DNA from: Actinomadura darangshiensis
Lineage (GTDB): Bacteria; Actinomycetota; Actinomycetes; Streptosporangiales; Streptosporangiaceae
DNA: 56,122 nucleotides
Direction: 5' to 3'
Assembly (NCBI RefSeq): GCF_004349235.1
Contig: NZ_SMKY01000025.1
Location: forward strand, 1-56,122
The position numbers and the translations under genes are program-made. The notes beneath the pieces were generated by a model that saw only the letters and a list, made by a program, of their open reading frames with translations, had not been told where the DNA came from and did not search any database. Shown here piece after piece: positions 31,677 through 40,434 of this stretch. How positions within the stretch are numbered: the first letter of the stretch is position 1; each line of letters opens with the position of its first letter.

Positions 31677-32375
31677 TCAGAGTCCTTGTTTGCCGGTGGC
31701 CCAGTACGGCTTGGTGGTGATGGCGCGGCGCGGCAGGATCCCGCCGTCGACGAGGGTGCGCCGTTGGCGCTGGATGGATTGGGCGTGGCCGAGGAGCAGC
31801 GCGCCGTCGGCGCCGGCGAGCCCGCCTTCCACGGAGGCCTGTTCGAGCCAGCTCTGAAGGGCGTCGCCCGGTGCTCCTTCGGCGGCGACGAAGTGGTGGC
31901 GGGGCCAGCGGTCGGCGAGCGGCCGCAGGGCCTCGGACGAGACCTCGATGGCGGTGATGTGCTCCGTCCGGGCGTAGGCGTCGATGGTGCCGAGGGCGCA
32001 GCCGTCGCCGAGGCAGAGGCGCCGGGTCCCGTGTTCGCGCAGAGGCCGGTGCCGTCCGGTCAGCACCGTGATCCAGGCGCCGGTGCGCAGGCCGCGGATC
32101 CAGTGCGCGCCAGGACCGGCGGCCTGGGTGGTGGCCAGGACGGTGACGCGCTCGGGGTCTCGGCCGTTCACCGTCCTCACCGTGTAGCGGCGGCCTTGGG
32201 TGGCGGAGGCGCGGACCTGGATCTCGTGGCCCGGCCGCCAGCCACCGGGCGGCGCCTCGGCACGCAACTCCACCTCAACGAACCCCGGAGCGGGCTCGCC
32301 CAGGTCGAGGACGCGCGCCCGGCGGCCCATGAGGGATTCGGCGAGCTTGCCGATGAGCGTGGGTGCCTGCGGCAT
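31677..32375 (-). CDS. Siderophore-interacting protein (FAD/NAD(P)H flavoreductase, SIP family)
   Basis: The protein has 232 residues. The FAD-binding part reads RRYTVRTVNG (R-x-Y-T/S motif), followed by GPGAHWI, the NADPH-binding start TRRLCLGDGCALGTIDAYA and the C-terminal SIP region ending TTKPYWATGKQGL, where the conserved Lys and the YW pair are typical for ferric-siderophore reductases. It acts in the cytoplasm to release iron from siderophores. It lies 29 nt downstream of the MFS gene on the same strand, so the pair could export and process a siderophore or simply share a promoter. Confidence 0.88.
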   Translation of the reverse strand: MPQAPTLIGKLAESLMGRRARVLDLGEPAPGFVEVELRAEAPPGGWRPGHEIQVRASATQGRRYTVRTVNGRDPERVTVLATTQAAGPGAHWIRGLRTGAWITVLTGRHRPLREHGTRRLCLGDGCALGTIDAYARTEHITAIEVSSEALRPLADRWPRHHFVAAEGAPGDALQSWLEQASVEGGLAGADGALLLGHAQSIQRQRRTLVDGGILPRRAITTKPYWATGKQGL

Positions 32376-32404
32376 GGGGTGCCGTCCTTTCCGGTGGGAT
32401 GCGG

Positions 32405-33856
32405 TCAGGCCGCCGGGGCGGGGGACGCCGCGGGTTCGGCGGTCTCGGCCTTCGGGACGAGGAGGGCGAGCAGGAGCGGGAGGGCGCTGAGGCCGAAGGT
32501 CCACCAGAACGTGGCGGAGAACGCCGCGAGGCCATCGGCCGGTGCGGCGGTGCCGTCCAGGAGGGTCTGGAGGACGACGGCGATGACGGCGACGCCGAAG
32601 GGCGCGCCGACGCGCTGCACGACGTTGAAGGCGGCGCTGCCGCGCGGGGCCTCGTCGTGGCTCAGGCTCGCCAGGGCGAGGAGCATCAGCGGGAAGGTCG
32701 TGGCGCCGAAGCCGAGGCCCTGCAGGAACTGCCCGCAGAGCAGCAGGACCGTGCCGCCGTGCGCGCCGGCGAGGGCGAACGGCGCGATCCCGGCCATGGT
32801 CAGCAGCACGCCCGCGGCCACGACGACGCGGCCGTCCAGCCGTGCGGCGAGCCTTCGTGCGAGCAGGAAGAACGTCATGATGCCGACGCCCTGCGGGATG
32901 AGGAGCAGTCCGGTGTCCAGCACGCTCTCGCCGCGGACCTGCTGGTAGAACAGCGGCAGCAGGAACGCCAGCGCGTAGGTGGAGAACCCGCTGACGAAGG
33001 TGATGAGGCTGCTCAGGCCGAAGCCGCGCCGCGCGAACACCCGCACGTCGATGAGGGCGGCGCGGCGGGCGCGCAGCGAGTGCGCCGTGAACGCAGCGAT
33101 GAGGGCGGTGCCGGCCAGGAGGGGAAGCCAGGCGGAGGCGGAGGCGAAGCCGCAGTGGCCGGGTGCTCGGCTGATGCCGTAGGCGAGGGCGACGACGCCG
33201 GGCGTCAGGAGCAGGAAGCCGGCGGTGTCGAATCGGTGGCCGCGCCGGCCCGCGGTGGCCGGCAGCAGCCAGGAGCCGAGCACGACCGCGGCCAGGCAGA
33301 CCGGGACGTTCACGAAGAAGAGCCAGCGCCAGTCCGCCGACTGGAGGATCACACCGCCCAGCACCGACCCGAGGACCGGTCCGAGCAGGCTCGGGACCGC
33401 GACCGGGATCATCGCCCTGTCCAACCGGTCGGGCCCGGCCGCCTGGGCGAGGATCGACATCGTGATCGGGATGACCATGCCGCCGCCGATCCCCTGCACC
33501 ACGCGGAAGGCGACGAGGGCGGGCAGGGAGCCCGCCAGGCCGCACAGGAGCGAGCCGGCCAGGAAGGCGCCGACGGCGAACAGCCATGCGTTCCGGGCGC
33601 CGAACCGCTCGGAGATCCAACCGCTCGCCGGGATCACGGCCACGTACGCGAGCAGATAGCCGGTCACGATCCACTGGGCCTGGGCGACCGGGGCCCCGAA
33701 CCGGGTGCTCAAGCGGTCCAGGGCGATGTTCACGATCGTGGTGTCCAGGAGTGTGGTGAAGGCTCCCAGGGCGAGGACCGGTCCGATGAGGTACAGCCGG
33801 CGATCGGTGACGGGCACGGCCGGTACGGGCGGTGCGGCAGTCGATGATGTGGACAT
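32405..33856 (-). CDS. MFS transporter, DHA2 (EmrB/QacA-type, 14-TM) drug exporter
   Basis: The protein has 483 residues with about 14 hydrophobic segments. Family motifs: LDTTIVNIALDRL in TM1 (motif D1 of DHA2 pumps), the motif-A loop GWISERFGARNAW and motif C in TM5 (VPSLLGPVLGSVLGG). These pumps expel toxic compounds in exchange for protons. The ATG at 33856 faces the TetR gene at 33918 across 61 nt that hold two identical operators, so it is the TetR target. SIP is probably co-transcribed. Confidence 0.92.
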   Translation of the reverse strand: MSTSSTAAPPVPAVPVTDRRLYLIGPVLALGAFTTLLDTTIVNIALDRLSTRFGAPVAQAQWIVTGYLLAYVAVIPASGWISERFGARNAWLFAVGAFLAGSLLCGLAGSLPALVAFRVVQGIGGGMVIPITMSILAQAAGPDRLDRAMIPVAVPSLLGPVLGSVLGGVILQSADWRWLFFVNVPVCLAAVVLGSWLLPATAGRRGHRFDTAGFLLLTPGVVALAYGISRAPGHCGFASASAWLPLLAGTALIAAFTAHSLRARRAALIDVRVFARRGFGLSSLITFVSGFSTYALAFLLPLFYQQVRGESVLDTGLLLIPQGVGIMTFFLLARRLAARLDGRVVVAAGVLLTMAGIAPFALAGAHGGTVLLLCGQFLQGLGFGATTFPLMLLALASLSHDEAPRGSAAFNVVQRVGAPFGVAVIAVVLQTLLDGTAAPADGLAAFSATFWWTFGLSALPLLLALLVPKAETAEPAASPAPAA

Positions 33857-33865
33857 GGCGCGCAC

Positions 33866-33908
33866 ACTACACCGTTTAGTGTAGTTGGTGCTACACCGAT
33901 CGGTGTAG
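33866..33908. promoter_or_regulatory. Two tandem TetR operators (CTACAC-N6-GTGTAG)
   Basis: First dyad ACTACAC-N6-GTGTAGT is at 33866-33885; second, CTACACCGATCGGTGTAG, is a perfect 18-bp palindrome at 33891-33908. Their centres are 24 bp apart. They fill the region between the MFS start (33856) and the TetR start (33918), so binding must block both genes. Confidence 0.75.
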
Positions 33909-33917
33909 GCTTGGGCC

Positions 33918-34571
33918 GTGGCGAACACGGTGCGCACGGACAAGCGGGTACGCGAAGGGTCGCGGGAGAAGCGGGCGGCGATCATCTCCGCCGCGCGGGA
34001 GCTGTTCGCGCGCCAGGGGGTGGACGGCGTCAGCATGGACGCCGTGGCGGCCCGCGCCGGGGTCTCCAAGCGCACCGTCTACGACTACTACGGCGACAAG
34101 GACCGCCTGTTCCTGGCCATCCTGTCGGACACCTCCGACGCCCTGAACGCCTCGGTCCAGCATGCCTTGGACCGGCACCTCCCCATGGACGGCACCATCA
34201 CCACCGTCACCCGGCTCCAGGAGGCGGTCACCGCGCTGGTCGTCGAGCTCGGCAGGACCCTCGTCGGCTCCGCCGACTACGCGGCCGCGTTCGCCCTCAT
34301 CGCCCAGCGGCGCTGGCGGGAGCCGGGCAGCCGGGACGACGTCGTGACGGTCTCCGCCGAAGAGGCCCTCGCCGAACACCTCGCCCACTTCGCGGACGCC
34401 GGGCTCCTCGACACCGACGACCCGCAAACAGCCGCCTACCACCTCGCCGCCCTGACCGTCCTGCTCGCCTACAACGACCAGCCCGACCCCGCCACCGCCG
34501 ACTCCGGCCGCATCCGCCAGATCATGACCGACGGGGCCCGCGCCTTCATCCGCGCTTACGCCACCCGCTAG
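33918..34571 (+). CDS. TetR/AcrR-family transcriptional regulator
   Basis: The protein has 217 residues from GTG 33918. The DNA-binding domain (about 14-65) reads REKRAAIISAARELFARQGVDGVSMDAVAARAGVSKRTVYDYYGDKDRLFLAIL, with the TetR_C_2-type AefR-like ligand region after it. It is divergent from the DHA2 pump gene, with two operators in between, the standard setup of a drug-responsive repressor. Confidence 0.92.
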   Translation: MANTVRTDKRVREGSREKRAAIISAARELFARQGVDGVSMDAVAARAGVSKRTVYDYYGDKDRLFLAILSDTSDALNASVQHALDRHLPMDGTITTVTRLQEAVTALVVELGRTLVGSADYAAAFALIAQRRWREPGSRDDVVTVSAEEALAEHLAHFADAGLLDTDDPQTAAYHLAALTVLLAYNDQPDPATADSGRIRQIMTDGARAFIRAYATR

Positions 34572-35023
34572 CCGAACCCGCTCGCAAGGCGCCAGGACTC
34601 ACACCGAACCGCAAGCCGCCCCCGAATCCGCCACCGGGTGCGACGGGCACGTCACCGTGACCGAGCGGCGTTCGCGGACGGCGGGCAAGGGATGGCCCGT
34701 ACCAGCGTGGCGTCGGTGGCGCCTGGTTTCCGGCGCACACCTGCATGCTCTCGTAGCGATCGGACAGCTCCGCGACCGTGCCGGCTCCTCGGGGGGAGAG
34801 GAACACTCCGGGGTGCTGGTCGGCTCCCTCGCACAGACCCTCTACGAGGGCCCGGCCGATCTCGCCCACCCCGATGACGCCGATGCGCTCCACCGCGTCC
34901 TCCTCCATGATGCGTGCAGGTCGTGCCACGTGCCGGCCCGCGTCCGAGGGTAGGCGGAGGCGGCCGGCACGGATGTCACGCGGTGAGCCGGCTCGACTCC
35001 GCCGGGCGCTTCGAGTCGCGGCC
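34572..35023. other. Gene-poor stretch with only a proC-like fragment
   Basis: About 450 bp between the TetR gene and the DUF6069 gene hold no intact gene. The middle has a minus-strand remnant of a pyrroline-5-carboxylate reductase-like gene (34720-34893); the rest shows no structure I recognise. Confidence 0.5.
34720..34893 (-). pseudogene. ProC-like (pyrroline-5-carboxylate reductase family) N-terminal fragment
   Basis: From GTG 34893 the minus strand reads VERIGVIGVGEIGRALVEGL, the nucleotide-binding start of ProC-like proteins, and continues about 55 residues (FLSPRGAGTVAELSDRYESMQVCAGNQA). Similarity then ends, where a full protein would need about 200 more residues. The remainder of the frame is low-complexity and looks non-coding. 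A truncated relic. Confidence 0.55.
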
Positions 35024-35443
35024 TTATCGGGGTGTCACGGCGTTCTCGCGGGGGACGTCCCGCGCGGTCCGGGCGAGGCCGGGGATCAGGATCACCGCGA
35101 CGATCAGGTGCATGCCGGCCAGGATCGCCATGGACGTGCCGTCCGCGGCGCTGCCGAGCGGCCCCGTCATCGACAGGGCCAGGGCGACCGCGGCGATGAC
35201 GGTCCACACCCGTCCGGGCCGGGCGACCATGCGTTCCAGCAGCGCGAGCAGGCCCCAGGCGGCCAGGCCGGCGATCAGGCTGCCCGCGATGACCGCGCCG
35301 GCCCCGACCTCGGCGGTCTTCCCGCCGGTCTCGGCGGACGGGTCGAGCCCGGCCACCGGGCCGGTCAGCACCCACAGGACGAGCGCGGCGGCGACGGCTC
35401 CGGCGACGGTCAGTGCCCGCTGCACGCGGTTCCCACTGGACAT
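35024..35443 (-). CDS. DUF6069-like four-helix membrane protein
   Basis: The protein has 139 residues with four hydrophobic segments: ALTVAGAVAAALVLWVL, VIAGSLIAGLAAWGLLALL, VWTVIAAVALALSMTG and AGMHLIVAVILIPGLA. The layout (a DPS-like loop after TM1, a G-x-A-DGTSMAILAGMHL loop before TM4) fits DUF6069, a family of unknown function common in actinomycetes. ATG 35443 has GGGAAG upstream. It is divergent from the histidine kinase gene (155 nt), so it may be a target of that two-component system. Confidence 0.75.
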   Translation of the reverse strand: MSSGNRVQRALTVAGAVAAALVLWVLTGPVAGLDPSAETGGKTAEVGAGAVIAGSLIAGLAAWGLLALLERMVARPGRVWTVIAAVALALSMTGPLGSAADGTSMAILAGMHLIVAVILIPGLARTARDVPRENAVTPR

Positions 35444-35598
35444 GTTCGCTTCCCTTCGTTGACGTGTGGCAGAAGCGTCGCCGCCGCGGCGGGCCGGGCG
35501 CATCGGGCGCGCGGCGACACCGGGTACGACCGCGGGACGGGCGGGCACCGACTTTGGTCGGTGTCGCCGCGGCGGCGCCCGCGGCTAGCCTCGGTCCG

Positions 35599-36768
35599 GT
35601 GGACGACGTGACCTCCGACCAGGCCGGACCCGGCGCCTGGCAGCAGCGCAGGCGCAGGGGCGCCGTCATCGTCGCGGTCGCCGCGACCATGCTGACGGCG
35701 ATGGCGGTCTGGGGCCGGTTCAGCTCGGGCGTGGCGGGTGCGGCGCTGATCCTGGACATCGCGGTCGGCGCGGCGAGCTGCCTGCTGGCGCCGCTGCTGC
35801 TGTGGCGCCCGGTCGCGGTGTCGCTGGCCCTGGACGTGCTGGCGGCGCTGTCCCCGGCCGCCACCACGGCGGCGAGCATGGGCGCGCTGCAGGTCGCGCA
35901 GCGGCGCCGCTTCCCGGTCGCGGCCGGGGTCGGCGCGGTGGGGATCGCGGCGCATGTCGTCCAGGGGCTGTGGCGGCCGAGCAGCGGCATCTCGTTCGGC
36001 TGGTGGCTGCTGCTCGTGAGCCTCGGCTACGGCGCGATGGTGGGCTGGGGCGCGCTCGCGCGGGCGCGCCGGGAGCTGCTGGAGTCGCTGCGGGAGCGGG
36101 CCCGCCGCGCCGAGGCCGAGCAGGGCCGCCGGGTCGCCGAGGCCCGCATGCTGGAGCGGACCCGGATCGCGCGGGAGATGCACGACGTGCTCGCGCACCG
36201 GCTGTCGCTGCTGGCCACCTACGCGGGGGCGCTGGAGTACCGGCCGGACGCGCCGCCGGAGAAGCTGTCGCAGGCCGCCGGGGTGGTCCGCGCCGGGGTG
36301 CACCAGGCGCTGGACGAGCTGCGCGAGGTGATCCTGCTGCTGCGCACCGACGACGCCGGCGAGGAGGACCGCCCGCAGCCCGTCCTGGACGACGTGCCCC
36401 GGCTGGTGGCCGAGTCGCGCGACGCGGGCGGGCAGGTGGAGCTGCGCGACGAGACGGTCGAGGCGTCCGCGCTTCCCGCCGCGGCCGGACGGACGGCGTA
36501 CCGGGTCGTGCAGGAGGGCCTGACCAATGCCCGCAAGCACGCCGCGGGCCGTCCCGTCCGGGTGGTGCTGGAGGGCCGCCCCGGCACCCGGCTGGTGATC
36601 GACATCCGCAACCCGCTGCCCGCGGACGGCGCGGCGCCGCTGGCCCCCGGCAGCGGAACGGGGCTGGTCGGGCTGACCGAGCGGGTCCGGCTGGCGGGCG
36701 GGCGGCTCGACCACCAGGTCACCGCGGGCGAGTTCCGGCTGCACGCCTCGATACCATGGCCCGCGTGA
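35599..36768 (+). CDS. Sensor histidine kinase (HisKA_3/NarL-type)
   Basis: The protein has 389 residues from GTG 35599. Four or five membrane helices lie in the first 155 residues, a short coiled-coil linker follows (ARRELLESLRERARRAEAEQGRR), then the HisKA_3 dimerisation motif TRIAREMHDVLAHRLSLLATYAGAL with phospho-acceptor His195. The ATPase domain shows N-box VVQEGLTNARKHAAG and G-box PGSGTGLVGLTERVRL. The signal is unknown since the sensor part is only membrane helices. Its stop overlaps a GTG in the response regulator gene. Confidence 0.92.
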   Translation: MDDVTSDQAGPGAWQQRRRRGAVIVAVAATMLTAMAVWGRFSSGVAGAALILDIAVGAASCLLAPLLLWRPVAVSLALDVLAALSPAATTAASMGALQVAQRRRFPVAAGVGAVGIAAHVVQGLWRPSSGISFGWWLLLVSLGYGAMVGWGALARARRELLESLRERARRAEAEQGRRVAEARMLERTRIAREMHDVLAHRLSLLATYAGALEYRPDAPPEKLSQAAGVVRAGVHQALDELREVILLLRTDDAGEEDRPQPVLDDVPRLVAESRDAGGQVELRDETVEASALPAAAGRTAYRVVQEGLTNARKHAAGRPVRVVLEGRPGTRLVIDIRNPLPADGAAPLAPGSGTGLVGLTERVRLAGGRLDHQVTAGEFRLHASIPWPA

Positions 36769-37418
36769 CCCGCCCCCTGCGCGTGCTGATCGTGGACGAC
36801 GACGCCCTCGTCCGCGCCGGACTGTCGATGATGCTGGACGGGACGGGCGGCATCACCGTGGCCGGCGAGGCCGCCGACGGCGACGAGGTGCCCGCCGCGG
36901 CCGACGCCCACGCACCCGACGTCGTGCTGATGGACCTGCGGATGCCCCGCGTGGACGGCATCACCGCGACCCGCAGGCTGCGGGCCCGCCAGGATCCGCC
37001 GGAGGTCATCGTGCTGACCACGTTCGACTCCGACGAGAACATCCTGCACGCGCTTCGCGCCGGCGCCAGCGGGTTCCTGCTGAAGGACACGCCGCCGGAC
37101 CAGATCGTCCACGCGGTGCGGCAGGTCGCCGCCGGGGACCCGATCCTGTCGCCGCGCATCACCCGCCGGCTGATGGACCGCGCGGCGGTGGAGGCCGGCG
37201 CCTACCAGCGGGCGCGCGCGGCGCTCGCCCGGCTCAGCCCCCGCGAGAACGAGGTGGTCCTGGCGATCGCCCGGGGGTGCTCCAACGCCGACATCGCGGC
37301 GGAGCTGTTCATGAGCGTCGCCACCGTCAAGGCGCACGTGTCCAGCGTCCTGACCAAGCTCGACCTGGACAACCGCACGCAGATCGCGCTGCTGGCGCAC
37401 GACGCCGGCCTCGACTGA
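36756..37418 (+). CDS. Response regulator, NarL/FixJ type (REC + LuxR HTH)
   Basis: The protein has about 220 residues. The receiver domain has the acidic cluster DDD (14-16), phospho-acceptor Asp60 in VVLMDLRMPRVDG, and the conserved Lys in GFLLKDTPPDQ. The LuxR helix-turn-helix is near the C-terminus (LSPRENEVVLAIARGCSNADIAAELFMSVATVKAHVSSVLTKLDLDNRTQ). ATG 36756 lies in the kinase gene; GTG 36765, which forms a GTGA overlap with the kinase stop, is an equally good start. It is the partner of the kinase encoded upstream. Confidence 0.92.
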   Translation: MARVTRPLRVLIVDDDALVRAGLSMMLDGTGGITVAGEAADGDEVPAAADAHAPDVVLMDLRMPRVDGITATRRLRARQDPPEVIVLTTFDSDENILHALRAGASGFLLKDTPPDQIVHAVRQVAAGDPILSPRITRRLMDRAAVEAGAYQRARAALARLSPRENEVVLAIARGCSNADIAAELFMSVATVKAHVSSVLTKLDLDNRTQIALLAHDAGLD

Positions 37419-37469
37419 CGCACCCCGGCGCACTCCCCCGCTTGCGCGCGGCCCCTCCCCCGTGCCAAT

Positions 37470-37489
37470 CTTGGAACAGTCATTCCAAG
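37470..37489. promoter_or_regulatory. TetR operator (CTTGGAA-N6-TTCCAAG)
   Basis: A perfect 7-6-7 palindrome ends 14 nt before the ATG of the TetR gene at 37504. It is the probable autoregulatory site for the TetR-CMD operon. Confidence 0.7.
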
Positions 37490-37503
37490 TTAGGAGCGCG
37501 CGG

Positions 37504-38094
37504 ATGCCGGACGTCAAGCACTTCGACCCCGACACCGTCCTGGACCAGGTGGTGCGGCTGTTCTGGCGGCGCGGCGCCGCCGCCACCGGGATCGCCGAGG
37601 TCGTGGCCGAGACCGGGATCAGCCGGTCCAGCCTCTACACGACGTTCGGCGGCAAGCGTGAGCTGCAGGTGGCGGCGCTGCGCCGCTACGTCGACCGGCA
37701 GTCGCGCCCGGTGTTCGATCGGCTCGCCGCCGACGGGCGGGGCCTTCCGGCGATCGCCGGGTTCTTCGAGGCGCTCGTCACCGCGCGCTGCTCCGGCGAG
37801 CACGCGCGCTGGGGCTGCATGGTGTCCAACGCCCACGCCGTCCAGAGCGACCGCGACGCCGCCGAGCGGGAGGTGCTCGACGCCCACCACGAGGCGCTGT
37901 GCACCGCCATGCGCGCCGCGCTGCGAGCGGCAAGCGACCACGGGCAGTTGCGCGACGGCCTCGACGCCGACGCCACCGCCCAGATGCTGGCGCTGCTGGC
38001 CTACGGCGTGAACCTGCGCTCCCGCGCCGGCGCGTCCCCCGCCGAACTGTCCGCAACCGTCGGCGCGGCGCTCCGCACCCTGACGGCCCGTTGA
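37504..38094 (+). CDS. TetR/AcrR-family transcriptional regulator
   Basis: The protein has 196 residues from ATG 37504 (TAGGAGCG upstream). DNA-binding part: DTVLDQVVRLFWRRGAAATGIAEVVAETGISRSSLYTTFGGKRELQVAALRRY. The ligand domain begins DRQSRPVFDRL and carries the GCMVSN-type segment (RWGCMVSNAHAV) common in TetR_C_16-like regulators of oxidoreductases. It is followed 11 nt later by the CMD gene, its likely target. Confidence 0.92.
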   Translation: MPDVKHFDPDTVLDQVVRLFWRRGAAATGIAEVVAETGISRSSLYTTFGGKRELQVAALRRYVDRQSRPVFDRLAADGRGLPAIAGFFEALVTARCSGEHARWGCMVSNAHAVQSDRDAAEREVLDAHHEALCTAMRAALRAASDHGQLRDGLDADATAQMLALLAYGVNLRSRAGASPAELSATVGAALRTLTAR

Positions 38095-38105
38095 AGGAGA
38101 TGAAG

Positions 38106-38672
38106 ATGGCCGAGTTCACCGTCTACGACGAGACCGACGCCCCCGAACAGGCACGCCCCCACCTTGAGGCCGCCAAGAAGCGGATGGGTTTCGTCACCAC
38201 GCTGAACGGCGTGATGGCCGAGTCGCCGGAACTGCTCGCCGGCTACAACACCCTGTCCGAGCTGTTCGGCAGGTCGTCGCTGCCCCGCGACGCCAAGCAC
38301 GTCGTGTGGATCACCGCGAGCGTGCTGAACGGCTGCGAGTACTGCGTGGCGGCGCACTCCACGCTGGCGCTGCGGCAGCGCGTCCCCGCCGGCGTCGTGG
38401 ACGCGCTGCGCGCCGGACACGCCCTGGACGATCCCGCGCTGGAGGCCGCCCGCCGCTTCACCGGCGCCATGGTCACGCGGCGCGGCTGGGTGGACGACGA
38501 GGAGATCGAGGCGTTCCTGGACGCCGGCTACACCCGCCGCCACGTCCTGGACATCGTTCTCGGCATCGGCATGAAGACCCTGTCCAACTACACCAACCAC
38601 ATCGCCCACACGCCCCTGGACCCCGCCTGGAAGGAACAGGAGTGGACGGCGCCCGGCCCTGATCTCACCTGA
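38106..38672 (+). CDS. Carboxymuconolactone decarboxylase/AhpD-like protein
   Basis: The protein has 188 residues. The AhpD motif is complete: Cys77-Glu-Tyr-Cys80-x3-His84 in NGCEYCVAAH, giving a thiol-based peroxidase/reductase site rather than a true decarboxylase. C-terminal part has DIVLGIGMKTLSNYTNHIA. GAAGGAG 6 nt before ATG 38106 fixes the start. It is co-transcribed with the TetR gene and probably answers an oxidative or electrophile signal. Its last 8 nt overlap the convergent MFS gene. Confidence 0.9.
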   Translation: MAEFTVYDETDAPEQARPHLEAAKKRMGFVTTLNGVMAESPELLAGYNTLSELFGRSSLPRDAKHVVWITASVLNGCEYCVAAHSTLALRQRVPAGVVDALRAGHALDDPALEAARRFTGAMVTRRGWVDDEEIEAFLDAGYTRRHVLDIVLGIGMKTLSNYTNHIAHTPLDPAWKEQEWTAPGPDLT

Positions 38673-40209
38673 CGGCGTATCCGGCGCCCCGCTCCTCCAC
38701 CGGCACCACCTCACGGGGCGCACCGCCGCGGGCCGACGCGGCGATGAGCACCGCGAGCCCGGCGAAGACCACGGCGGCGATGAGGCCGGTGACGTGCACG
38801 CCCGCGGTGAACGCGGCGCGGGCGGTGCCCAGCAGCTCGTCCGCCTGCGCGGACGGCAGCCGATGGCTCTCGGCGACGGCGCCGGCGATGGTGCGGGACG
38901 CCGCGCCCCCGGCGCCGTCCATCCGGGCGCGGTAGACGAACGCCCCGGCCACGCCGATGACGGCGAGCCCCAGTGACCCGCCGAGGTAGTTGCTGGTCTC
39001 CGACATCGACGCCGCCGATCCGGCCCGCTCGGGCGGGACGGACCCGACCACCAGGCCGGTCCCCAGCGCGAACAGCGGGCCGGTGCCCAGGGCGAGCAGG
39101 GCGATGCCCGCCATGACGGCCGGGACGCCGTCGGCCACGGTCAGCGGGAGGCACCCCAGCGCCGACACCGCGAGCCCGGACGCGATCGCCGTGCTCGGCC
39201 TCATCCGCCGGGCCAGCATGGGCGCGGTCATCGTCCCGGCCGCGACGCCGAGGCCCATCGGCGCGAACAGCAGCGCCGAGGCGAGCGGCGAGTGGCCGAG
39301 GACGCTCTGCAGGTACTGGGTCACCATCAGGCCCGTCCCGGCCATGGCGATGCCCGCGAACACCAGCGCGGCCAGGATCGCGGTGAACGGGCGGTTGCGC
39401 AGCAGCCGAAGGTCCAGCAGCGGGCTGTCCAGCTTGAGCTGGCGCCGGACGAAGGCGACGCCGACCCCCGCCCCGGCGGCGATCGTGAGGGCCGGCGTGA
39501 CCTTGTCGTGCGCGCCGGCGATCGTCAGCTGCTTCAGCCCGTACACCACCGGCAGCACGGCGGCCAGCGAGAGGCCGACGCTGACCGGGTCGATCCGGCC
39601 GGCGGACCGGTCGCGGAACTCCGGCAGCACGAACGGCCCGGCCACCAGCAGCAGCACCATGACCGGCACCGCGACCAGGAACACCGACCCCCACCAGAAG
39701 TGCTGGAGCAGGATTCCGGCCAGGACCGGGCCGAACGCCCCGCCCGCGAACTGGCAGGTGGCCCAGATCGCGATGGCCTTCCCGCGCTGCCGCTCGTCCC
39801 GGAAGATGCTGGTGATCAGCGCCAGCGTCGAGGGCATCAGCGCCGCGCCCGCCACGCCGAGCAGCGCCCGCGCGGCGATCAGCGTCCGCAGGTCGGGCGC
39901 CCACGCGGCGGCCACCGACAGGACGGCGAAGGCGGCGGCGCCGGCGAGCAGCAGCCGGCGGCGGCCGACGCGGTCGCCGAGCGTTCCCATCGTGATCACG
40001 AACCCGGCGACCAGGAAGCCGTAGGCGTCGCTGATCCACAGCTGCTCGGTGCCGCTCGCGCCCAGGTCCGCGCTGAGCCGCGGCAGCGCGAGCAGCAGCG
40101 CCGTCAGGTCCATCGCGATCAGCAGCGCCGGTAGCGCCAGGACGGTCAGCGCGAGCCATCCGCGCGCCCCGGCGAGCAGTCCCGGAGCGTCCTGATCCTT
40201 GTGTTCCAT
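38665..40209 (-). CDS. MFS transporter, DHA2 family (QacA/SmvA-type, 14-TM)
   Basis: The protein has 514 residues with about 14 membrane segments. DHA2 motifs: AMDLTALLLALPRLSADLG in TM1, GTLGDRVGRRRLLLAG (motif A), and GGAFGPVLAGILLQHFWWGSVF (motif C region). QacA/SmvA-type pumps expel cationic biocides and dyes. It lies downstream of nothing on its strand except the TetR gene 225 nt upstream at 40435, which may regulate it. Confidence 0.92.
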   Translation of the reverse strand: MEHKDQDAPGLLAGARGWLALTVLALPALLIAMDLTALLLALPRLSADLGASGTEQLWISDAYGFLVAGFVITMGTLGDRVGRRRLLLAGAAAFAVLSVAAAWAPDLRTLIAARALLGVAGAALMPSTLALITSIFRDERQRGKAIAIWATCQFAGGAFGPVLAGILLQHFWWGSVFLVAVPVMVLLLVAGPFVLPEFRDRSAGRIDPVSVGLSLAAVLPVVYGLKQLTIAGAHDKVTPALTIAAGAGVGVAFVRRQLKLDSPLLDLRLLRNRPFTAILAALVFAGIAMAGTGLMVTQYLQSVLGHSPLASALLFAPMGLGVAAGTMTAPMLARRMRPSTAIASGLAVSALGCLPLTVADGVPAVMAGIALLALGTGPLFALGTGLVVGSVPPERAGSAASMSETSNYLGGSLGLAVIGVAGAFVYRARMDGAGGAASRTIAGAVAESHRLPSAQADELLGTARAAFTAGVHVTGLIAAVVFAGLAVLIAASARGGAPREVVPVEERGAGYAVR

Positions 40210-40434
40210 GCCGCGTTTCCTCTCCCCTGCGGGTCACGTCTCGTCCGCTGGTCGGAGCGGGCCGGCGATTCTCGACATCGCCCGCGGCTCTTTCTGCGAG
40301 GCGGGAGCGGCGGCCCGTTCGCGGGGTACGCCGGACCGCACGGTGGGAGGGTGCCGAAAGCGGACGCGCCGCCCGCCTGCCCGATTCGGGCGGCTGACCA
40401 TGGACGGCGCGGCTCCTCGCCCGGCCGGTGGCGG

